A stretch of 7,279 bases of DNA from Aquabacter sp. (lineage in GTDB: Bacteria > Pseudomonadota > Alphaproteobacteria > Rhizobiales > Xanthobacteraceae): assembly GCA_030147645.1 (NCBI GenBank), contig JASBUY010000159.1, positions 1 through 7,279 of the forward strand, in the 5' to 3' direction. This document shows, piece after piece, positions 1 through 4,703 of this stretch. Each line of letters starts with the position of its first letter. The first letter of the stretch is position 1. Below the pieces are notes generated by a model that ran no database searches, was not told where the DNA came from, and saw only the letters and a list, made by a program, of their open reading frames with translations. The position numbers were made by a program, and so were the translations under genes.

Positions 1-903
1 TTCAAATGCGCGCTTCTTGCTGGCTATGAAGCGTCGGTAGCCCTCCGGGTCGATCCAGGCCCTGAGGCCCTCCGTCTCCGCACGCTTTCGCTTGCCTTGG
101 AAGTCATAATATTCGTTGTGCTGGGCCAGCCAAATATCCGGCTTGAGCATTTCGAGCATATGGTGCGTGTTGCGATAGTCCTCCGCGATTCCTGGGTAGG
201 AGGGGTCTTTCGCCACGCGGTAGCCGGGGTTGAAACCCGCACCATCCGGGAACGCCACCACATATGCCTTGCCATCGACCACCAGGTTCGCGATCCATGT
301 GGTCGCGCCGCGGGTGTGGCCGGGCGTGTGGTAGGCCGTGAGAAGCACGTCTCCCAGCTTGATGACATCGCCGTTGCGCAGGACACAGTCCACCTTTACG
401 CCCTCGAATGCCAGATCATTGCGATACTTGAAGTCATCGCGGTCGCCGCTCTCCATCGCCGCGACATCGTCCTTCATGACCGCCAATCGTGCACCGGTCA
501 GCCTCTTGATGAAGGCCAATGCGCCGGCGTGATCTATGTGGGCGTGGGCGTTTGTCAGGATCTTGATATCTTCCGGCCTGAAGCCGAGCTTTCGGATCGA
601 ATCTGCGATCATCGGTCCAGATGAGGGCATGCCCGTATTCATCAGAATATGCCCCTCGGATGTGGCGAACAGGAAAACCCCCAGGCCCTCGGTGCCCACG
701 AAGTAGATCGGCCCGACAATCCTGAGGGGTTCCGTCGGCTCTTCCCATTTCAGCGTCTTGCTCGCGTATGAAAGAAAGAATTTATTGTCGTTTGCGAGTT
801 TCTCCCATGTGACCTGGTCCGTCGGCGGCGTCTGCGCGATTGCCGGCCCCGCACCTGTCAAAAGGAGATTCAAACCCATAAGTGCACATAGGGGCCGGGA
901 CAT
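1..903 (-). CDS. Subclass B3-like metallo-beta-lactamase-fold hydrolase, C-terminus cut by window edge
   Basis: A continuous frame of 301 codons runs off the left edge with no stop. ATG at 903 is preceded by GGAGAG about 4 nt upstream; a second in-frame ATG lies at 879. Residues 1-23 look like a Sec signal peptide (hydrophobic core, AIA before Q24), so the product is probably periplasmic. The zinc ligands follow the B3 pattern: H120-A-H122-I-D124-H125, H196 in HTPGHTRGATTW and H262 in WLAQHNEYYD. They would hold two zinc ions and activate water to hydrolyse a cyclic amide or ester. Compared with the B3 enzyme L1, the position of Ser221 appears to be Gly (segment AFPDGAGFNPGY), so true beta-lactamase activity is uncertain; a lactonase or other hydrolase is possible. 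It lies 97 bp downstream of the broken exported-protein gene on the same strand, so they may be co-transcribed. The fold is near certain; the substrate is unknown. Confidence 0.9.
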   Translation of the reverse strand, partial: MSRPLCALMGLNLLLTGAGPAIAQTPPTDQVTWEKLANDNKFFLSYASKTLKWEEPTEPLRIVGPIYFVGTEGLGVFLFATSEGHILMNTGMPSSGPMIADSIRKLGFRPEDIKILTNAHAHIDHAGALAFIKRLTGARLAVMKDDVAAMESGDRDDFKYRNDLAFEGVKVDCVLRNGDVIKLGDVLLTAYHTPGHTRGATTWIANLVVDGKAYVVAFPDGAGFNPGYRVAKDPSYPGIAEDYRNTHHMLEMLKPDIWLAQHNEYYDFQGKRKRAETEGLRAWIDPEGYRRFIASKKRAFE

Positions 904-936
904 CCCGCTCTCCGATGCTTGGAGTCTCGATCTTGC

Positions 937-952
937 CGCCGGCCGGCCGGCG
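937..952. repeat. 16-bp perfect GC palindrome between two minus-strand genes
   Basis: CGCCGGCCGGCCGGCG is fully self-complementary. It lies in the 97-bp gap between the stop of the exported-protein gene (1001) and the start of the hydrolase gene (903). As RNA it could form a short GC hairpin, but no T-run follows on either strand, so it is not a standard intrinsic terminator. It could be an mRNA processing or attenuation element, or chance in GC-rich DNA. Confidence 0.35.
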
Positions 953-1000
953 CGTTCACGATTATGCCTGGGTGAGATGATGGCGAGCGATACAAGCAGC

Positions 1001-1854
1001 TCATTTCGTCGGGAACAGCAATTGCACCTGGAGCTGCAAAATCCAGCTCCCCGCTCCTGCCGGTCTCACCACATTGTTGAAGACTTGGGCGCGGGCATTG
1101 ATGGGCTGTTCGTCAAACTGTAAGACGCGGCCGATGCCGCCGCCGAGGGGAACCAGCCAGCGGTTGCCGCTGGGCGCCAACCAGTCCGCCGTCATCACCG
1201 GAGCGGAGGACAGATACCAGCCACCCGCCATGTTGTAATTGATGAACGGGTTTATGGTGAGCCTATTGATGTGCGGCCCCTCACTGCCTGCCCAAATATT
1301 GTTGGCGAGAACGCCGACCACCCAAGGTCCCTGCATGGTCAGCGCGGCCAGTGCCGGGCCGGCACCCCATTTGTTGACGCCCAAAACGTCGTCGGTCGCG
1401 GTCGGGAGTTGGAATTGCGGCCCGAACCCGATCATCGTCGATCCGCTATTCGCCGGCACGAAGTAAAATTGCGGGTTCAGCGTCCCGAGCCCGAACTCCG
1501 GACCCTCGGTCGGACGTAGACGGGGCTGACTGATTACCGGCGCGATCCAGCGCGTCACCAGGTTCCAGTCCTCATTGAGATGGAACGGAATGACCGGCTC
1601 GACCAGGAGCACGTTCTGCCTCTGCCCAAAGGGGCGGCTGAAAAGCTGGTGTTATTCTGAAACGGGACGCTGATCATGTTGGAGATCGGATTCTGCGCCG
1701 CAGCAGCATCGACCTCGGTGCGCGGTTTGGTCTGCGGGGCTGAGATGCCAGCGCCCGGCGTCTGCGCAGCGGCGAGAGGCACGGCTCCGAGCAGGGCCAC
1801 CACGGCAGATGCAGATGCAGATCCGCGGATGCGCCTAACAACCCCCTTCGACAC
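1001..1854 (-). pseudogene. Exported outer-membrane-barrel-type protein, frame broken near its N-terminal third
   Basis: The start is GTG at 1854 with AAGGAG about 9 nt upstream. The first frame encodes a signal peptide (about 30 residues, ending PLAAAQT), a Pro/Ala-rich linker, then NPISNMISVPFQNNTSF. The conserved continuation, QNVLLVEPVIPFHLNEDWN onward to LFPTK and a stop at 1001, lies in another frame. Joined, the parts give about 284 residues. The sequence recalls exported proteins often labelled 'transporter' or, misleadingly, 'neuromedin U' in alphaproteobacterial genomes, probably a beta-barrel related to the phenol-degradation MetA family; this is from memory. Alternating polar/hydrophobic stretches and a C-terminal LQLQVQLLF strand fit a barrel. 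The break lies between 1613 and 1651. A missing C in the run at 1631-1634 would restore ...SAAPFGQRQNVLLVEP. It may be a real pseudogene or a sequencing error. The hydrolase gene follows on the same strand. Confidence 0.8.
1613..1651 (-). other. Interval containing the frameshift
   Basis: Read on the minus strand, the downstream frame meets a TAA at 1654-1652, so the shift must lie after it and before the QNVL codons near 1618-1607. From the end of QNN to QNVL there are 32 nt, one short of 11 codons, which points to a single-base loss. The stretch is rich in short homopolymers (TTTT, CCCC, TTT, GGG), where indels in DNA or in reads are likely. Confidence 0.7.
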
Positions 1855-1963
1855 GGCCAGTCACTCCTTCTCTCTGCGCAGCGGGCAGGCCGCTTGCTGG
1901 CGCAGTCGCCGCTGTCCGAAGGCTTATGGTCAGCGAAAGGTCATGCAGGCATAAGGGGATGGC

Positions 1964-2002
1964 CGGCCAAACACCGGTGACGATCGGCCAAATGATTTGG
2001 CC
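1964..2002. promoter_or_regulatory. Operator-like 17-nt palindrome plus repeated half-site in divergent intergenic region
   Basis: At 1986-2002 lies GGCCAAATGATTTGGCC, two perfect 8-nt arms around a central G at 1994. The left part, CGGCCAAA (1985-1992), is repeated exactly at 1964-1971, a 21-bp start-to-start distance, about two helical turns. The site lies between the divergent starts of the exported-protein gene (1854, minus) and the Ada-domain gene (2123 or 2078, plus). This arrangement is typical of a dimeric repressor or activator site controlling one or both genes. The regulator is not identified, and no regulator gene is in the window. Confidence 0.45.
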
Positions 2003-2122
2003 CCTCCGCCCTGGCAGGGGGCGGCTTTATCGGCAGCGTTCATTTCGGGTGGCGCGGGCCTGGGAAGGGGCGCAAGCATGCTGGGCTGGATGTTTGGAGC
2101 CGCGCACCGGGACTTGAAGACG

Positions 2123-2410
2123 ATGACCGAGCAATCCGCCGCAACCGCAGAGCCTGCAAGGCCGGACATATCAGGCGATCCGCGCTGGATGCGCATCCTC
2201 GCGCGGGATGGACGCGCCGATGGGCACCTGTGGTATTCGGTCTCGACGACGAGCATTTATTGCCGTCCGTCCTGCCCCTCGCGCCGCCCGATGGCGAAAA
2301 ATGTCCGTTTCCACGACACGCTGGAGAGTGCGCGCGAGACCGGTTGCCGTCCCTGCAAGCGCTGCCGGCCGGATGGGCCATTTACCAACGAGCCAGGGTC
2401 CGCCTCGTAG
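2123..2410 (+). CDS. Stand-alone Ada N-terminal zinc-binding (methylphosphotriester acceptor) domain protein
   Basis: A 95-residue protein consisting almost only of the Ada metal-binding domain: DPRWMRILARDGRADG, then STTSIYCRPSCPSRRP, then GCRPCKRCRPDG. C47, C51, C78 and C81 have the 4/27/3 spacing of Ada Cys38, Cys42, Cys69 and Cys72, so C47 matches the cysteine that takes the methyl group from DNA methylphosphotriesters. C75 is an extra cysteine. The AraC-type helix-turn-helix and the O6-methylguanine methyltransferase domain of full Ada are absent, and no remnant follows the stop. It may repair or sense methylated DNA backbone, or serve only as a small zinc DNA-binding protein. The start at 2123 has a weak GAAG ahead. 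ATG at 2078 has a better AAGGGG 7 nt upstream and would add 15 residues. The domain is certain; start and role are less so. Confidence 0.85.
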   Translation: MTEQSAATAEPARPDISGDPRWMRILARDGRADGHLWYSVSTTSIYCRPSCPSRRPMAKNVRFHDTLESARETGCRPCKRCRPDGPFTNEPGSAS

Positions 2411-2467
2411 GGCGGTCTCACGCGCGCGATAACGGGGACACTGTGCGAGGGGCGCGGTCTTCCCCGG

Positions 2468-2689
2468 TCATTCCGTCCCGAAAGCCCTCTGCATGTCGAA
2501 GGCCACGACCGGGCGGTGGTCGAGGGCGATGCGGCCGGGCAGTTCACGGATATGCTCACGCATCAGGCCAACGGCCTCGCGGGGGCTCGGCGGGCTGCTC
2601 TCCGCGCTCTTTGCGGTGATCGAGGGCCGGGTCTGCGGCTGGGCCAACCGCAAGGACGAATTTGCAATGGAGTAACGCCGGTCGGTCAC
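2468..2689 (-). CDS. Small hypothetical protein downstream of the TenA-family gene
   Basis: A 73-residue frame starting at GTG 2689, with GAAGGG about 5 nt upstream; an in-frame GTG at 2695 is too close to that site. I recognise no family. The N-terminal half is rich in Ser, Pro, Gln and Arg and looks disordered. The C-terminal half, from PREAVGLMREHIRELPGR to VVAFDMQRAFGTE, has normal amphipathic character. Third codon positions are mostly G/C, as in neighbouring genes, which supports coding. There are no cysteines, no signal peptide and no membrane segment. It starts 66 bp after the TenA-family stop on the same strand, so it is probably in that transcript, and it ends 57 bp from the convergent Ada-domain gene. 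Function unknown. Confidence 0.5.
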   Translation of the reverse strand: MTDRRYSIANSSLRLAQPQTRPSITAKSAESSPPSPREAVGLMREHIRELPGRIALDHRPVVAFDMQRAFGTE

Positions 2690-2755
2690 CGGCACCCTTC
2701 AGCAAGACATTTCAAGGTCGCGCCGGAGCGCGCAGCCCCCCTTATCTTGGTCAGA

Positions 2756-3394
2756 TCAGGCATAGGCCGCGTCGAAGAAGGACTTCTCCAGAGCGACGGT
2801 CCGACGGAAAAAATCCCGGCTCACCGCTTCCTCTGCGGGACCAACGCGGTCCAGCTCGCTGCGCAGGAAGGCGACGAGATCCTGAAAGGCGGGATTGTCA
2901 TGCAGGGTGATCCATTCCGCGTGCTCGAAGCGGGGCGGGAGCGGGCGGGGCGCCCGCAGCGCCCATTCCAGATAGATCCACTCCGCAACCGTGAGGACCG
3001 AGAGGGCGGCCGCATAGGAGCGCGTCGCCGCAGCCTCGCGCATGATGGACTTGAAACCTGCAGTCGGTGCGCTGTCCGGCGGTGCGAGACGCGCCGCTTC
3101 GCTGATGCCGAGGGCATCGAAGGCGCGCAGGAAATAGGTGTTTTCCTCAGAGGCGATGACCCCGAGGAACCGTCCGAGCCGCAGGCGGGCCGCGAAGCTG
3201 TCGGCGGTCGCCACGGCTGTGCCGAGCAGGGCGAGAAAGCTGTCGATGAAGCGGTGGTCCTGGATCAGGTAGGTGCCCAGCACCGCATCGGACACCGTGC
3301 CCGCGCTCAGCTCCTGCACGAAGCGGTGCCCAACGGCGGCGCTCCAGTCAGGTTCGCTACCTTGGCGAAGGGTTTCGGTGAAGCGGTCCATCAT
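2756..3394 (-). CDS. TenA family protein, TenA_E type (probable amino-HMP/formylamino-HMP hydrolase, thiamin salvage)
   Basis: 212 residues, the normal length for the all-helical TenA/THI-4/PqqC fold. ATG at 3394 has GAGGAG about 8 nt upstream; the next codon is also ATG. The conserved acidic residue after helix 1 is in YLIQDHRFID (D46, equivalent to Asp44 of Bacillus TenA). The motif AEWIYLEWA (E138, Y141) replaces the segment that holds catalytic Cys135 in TenA_C enzymes. A C-terminal Glu (E203 in ALEKSFFDAAY) matches Glu205. There is no cysteine in the whole protein, which places it in the TenA_E group. Characterised TenA_E proteins release the pyrimidine HMP from aminomethyl or formylaminomethyl breakdown products of thiamin. 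The protein is cytosolic. No thiamin gene or recognisable TPP riboswitch lies nearby. The family is clear; the substrate is inferred. Confidence 0.88.
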   Translation of the reverse strand: MMDRFTETLRQGSEPDWSAAVGHRFVQELSAGTVSDAVLGTYLIQDHRFIDSFLALLGTAVATADSFAARLRLGRFLGVIASEENTYFLRAFDALGISEAARLAPPDSAPTAGFKSIMREAAATRSYAAALSVLTVAEWIYLEWALRAPRPLPPRFEHAEWITLHDNPAFQDLVAFLRSELDRVGPAEEAVSRDFFRRTVALEKSFFDAAYA

Positions 3395-3684
3395 AAGGGG
3401 GTCTCCTCGCTCATGCAGGCTCTACAGCATCGAGGTCGCCCGCGTCACCTGCGCGCGAGCCTGGCACACGGCCTCCCGCTCTTGGGTTTCTACAGGTCAC
3501 CGCGCAGGCCCGAGCGCGGTCTCTTGCGGACCGCGACGGCTGCGCGAGCCTGACATGAAGGGGGGGTGGCCTCCACCCGTGCCGTGGATGCCGTGGACGA
3601 TTTTGCGTCCATCGTGCCGGAGCGCTCTTGTCCTCGGCTCGAATCGCGCAGAGCAATAGGCGTGGATATCTTGGAGCCCGATGA
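3395..3684. other. Divergent intergenic region, no gene
   Basis: 290 bp between the TenA-type gene (minus) and the dehydrogenase gene (plus). It should hold promoters for both, but I see no convincing -35/-10 pair. The conserved CTGAGA of a TPP riboswitch is absent on both strands. Small structures present: a tandem 9-mer TGCCGTGGA twice (3580-3597); a short hairpin GGGTGG/CCACCC (3564-3578); and an imperfect direct repeat GCGCGAGCCTGrCA at 3453-3466 and 3542-3555. Reading frames crossing it lack protein-like composition. Confidence 0.5.
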
Positions 3685-4599
3685 ATGCGCGCCGTTTTCG
3701 TGGATGCCAGCCCAGCCCTCGCCGCCGTCATGGACCGTCTGCACCGCAACGATGATGTCCCGATGCGCGTAAACCGCGACCCGGATGTGAAACCCGAAGC
3801 GCTGCCCGCGCTTCTTGACGGTGCGGAGATTGCCATCCTCGACCACACCGGCCTCCCGACGGGGATCGCCCGCCAGTGCGCCGGGCTCAAACATGTGGTG
3901 TTCCTCGGCACCGGCGCCCGCAGCTACATGAATCCCGAGGAATTGGCGGAGCTGGGCGTCTGCGTCCACCTCATCAAGGGCTATGGCGATACGGCAGTGG
4001 CGGAATCCGCCTTTGCCCTCATGTGGGCTGCGGCCAAGGGGCTTGCCGGCATGGATCGCGGCATGCGCGCCGGGCGGTGGCTGCGCACCGACGGCGTCCA
4101 ACTCACGGGTAAGACGCTGGGTCTTATCGGCTTTGGCGGCATTGCGTCGGAGCTCGCGCGCCTTGCGCTGGGCGCGGGCATGCGGGTCATCGCCTGGAAC
4201 CGCTCGCCGCGCAGTGTCCCGGACGTGGAGTTCGTCACTCTGGATCACCTGCTGGCGGACAGCCATGTGGTGTCGCTGCATCTCCTCCTGACCGACGAGA
4301 CCCGAGGCTTTCTCTCCGCCGCCCGCATCGCGGCCCTGCGTCCCGGCGTCATCCTGGTCAACACCGCACGTGGCGCGCTGATCGATGAGGACGCCTTGGT
4401 CGCGGCGCTGAAATCTGGGCATGTCGGGCATGCGGGGCTGGACGTATTCGTGACCGAACCATTGCCGGCTGACCATCCGCTGACCACCATGGAGAAAGTA
4501 ACGCTGTCGGCCCACTCGGCTTTCCGCACGCCGGAGGCGAGCGACAATCTGATCGCGGCCGCCCTGGCCCATTGCCGCCGCATCTGTGCCGCGGGCTGA
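3685..4599 (+). CDS. D-isomer-specific 2-hydroxyacid dehydrogenase, NAD(P)-dependent
   Basis: 304 residues, typical of the family. ATG at 3685 has GGAG (3673-3676) 8 nt upstream. The substrate-binding domain covers residues 1 to about 100 plus the C-terminal tail; the Rossmann domain spans about 100-280. The dinucleotide loop is LIGFGGIASELARLA (G149, G151, A154 in place of the third Gly). The catalytic triad of the family is complete: R229 in NTARGALIDE, E258 in VTEPLP and H277 in SAHSAFRTPE. These enzymes interconvert a 2-oxo acid and a D-2-hydroxy acid in the cytosol. After the second strand the sequence is AWNRS, with Asn-Arg-Ser where NAD-preferring members carry Asp, so NADP(H) use is suggested, as in glyoxylate/hydroxypyruvate reductases. 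The substrate cannot be told from sequence. It is monocistronic, divergent from the TenA-type gene and followed by an intrinsic terminator. Confidence 0.92.
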   Translation: MRAVFVDASPALAAVMDRLHRNDDVPMRVNRDPDVKPEALPALLDGAEIAILDHTGLPTGIARQCAGLKHVVFLGTGARSYMNPEELAELGVCVHLIKGYGDTAVAESAFALMWAAAKGLAGMDRGMRAGRWLRTDGVQLTGKTLGLIGFGGIASELARLALGAGMRVIAWNRSPRSVPDVEFVTLDHLLADSHVVSLHLLLTDETRGFLSAARIAALRPGVILVNTARGALIDEDALVAALKSGHVGHAGLDVFVTEPLPADHPLTTMEKVTLSAHSAFRTPEASDNLIAAALAHCRRICAAG

Positions 4600-4635
4600 G
4601 GCGGGGCAAGCCGCCGCAAACTGTTGGGTGCTGAT

Positions 4636-4679
4636 AAGCGGACACGGGCCGGCTTGACCGCCGGTCGGTGTCCGCTTTT
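4636..4679 (+). terminator. Strong rho-independent terminator after the dehydrogenase gene
   Basis: AAGCGGACAC (4636-4645) pairs with GTGTCCGCTT (4668-4677), a 10-bp stem. An inner CCGGC/GCCGG stem (4650-4654 with 4660-4664) lies within, and TTTT follows at 4676-4679. CTTTTGTCG is then repeated (4675-4692), giving a second T-run. On the minus strand no T-run follows the hairpin, so it mainly serves the plus-strand gene, though its hairpin may also protect the 3' end of the convergent catalase mRNA. Confidence 0.85.
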
Positions 4680-4703
4680 GTCGCTTTTGTCGCCCCCGTC
4701 GCC

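Noticed and set aside
97..624. A 175-codon plus-strand frame opposite the zinc hydrolase
   Set aside because: The minus strand holds the full B3 zinc-ligand set in one frame; this is its mirror image.
1613..1651. Programmed -1 ribosomal frameshift joining the two halves of the exported-protein gene
   Set aside because: No good heptamer slippery site of the X XXY YYZ type and no clear downstream pseudoknot; a simple one-base loss explains the data better.
2006..2028. Terminator-like hairpin CCGCCC/GGGCGG followed by CTTT
   Set aside because: The stem is only 6 bp with a very short T-run, in an intergenic region where no plus-strand gene ends.
2516..3553. A 345-codon open frame on the plus strand opposite the TenA-type gene
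   Set aside because: It mirrors the TenA-family gene and the small ORF, has Arg/Gly-rich composition and matches no family I know.
3580..3597. Tandem 9-mer TGCCGTGGA twice
   Set aside because: Only two copies, not linked to any recognisable site; likely replication slippage.
3395..3684. TPP riboswitch in front of the TenA-type gene
   Set aside because: The invariant CTGAGA core was sought on both strands and not found.
3490..4572. A 360-codon open frame on the minus strand opposite the dehydrogenase
   Set aside because: It is a mirror of a complete dehydrogenase with all catalytic residues, with Arg/His/Gln-rich composition and no motif.
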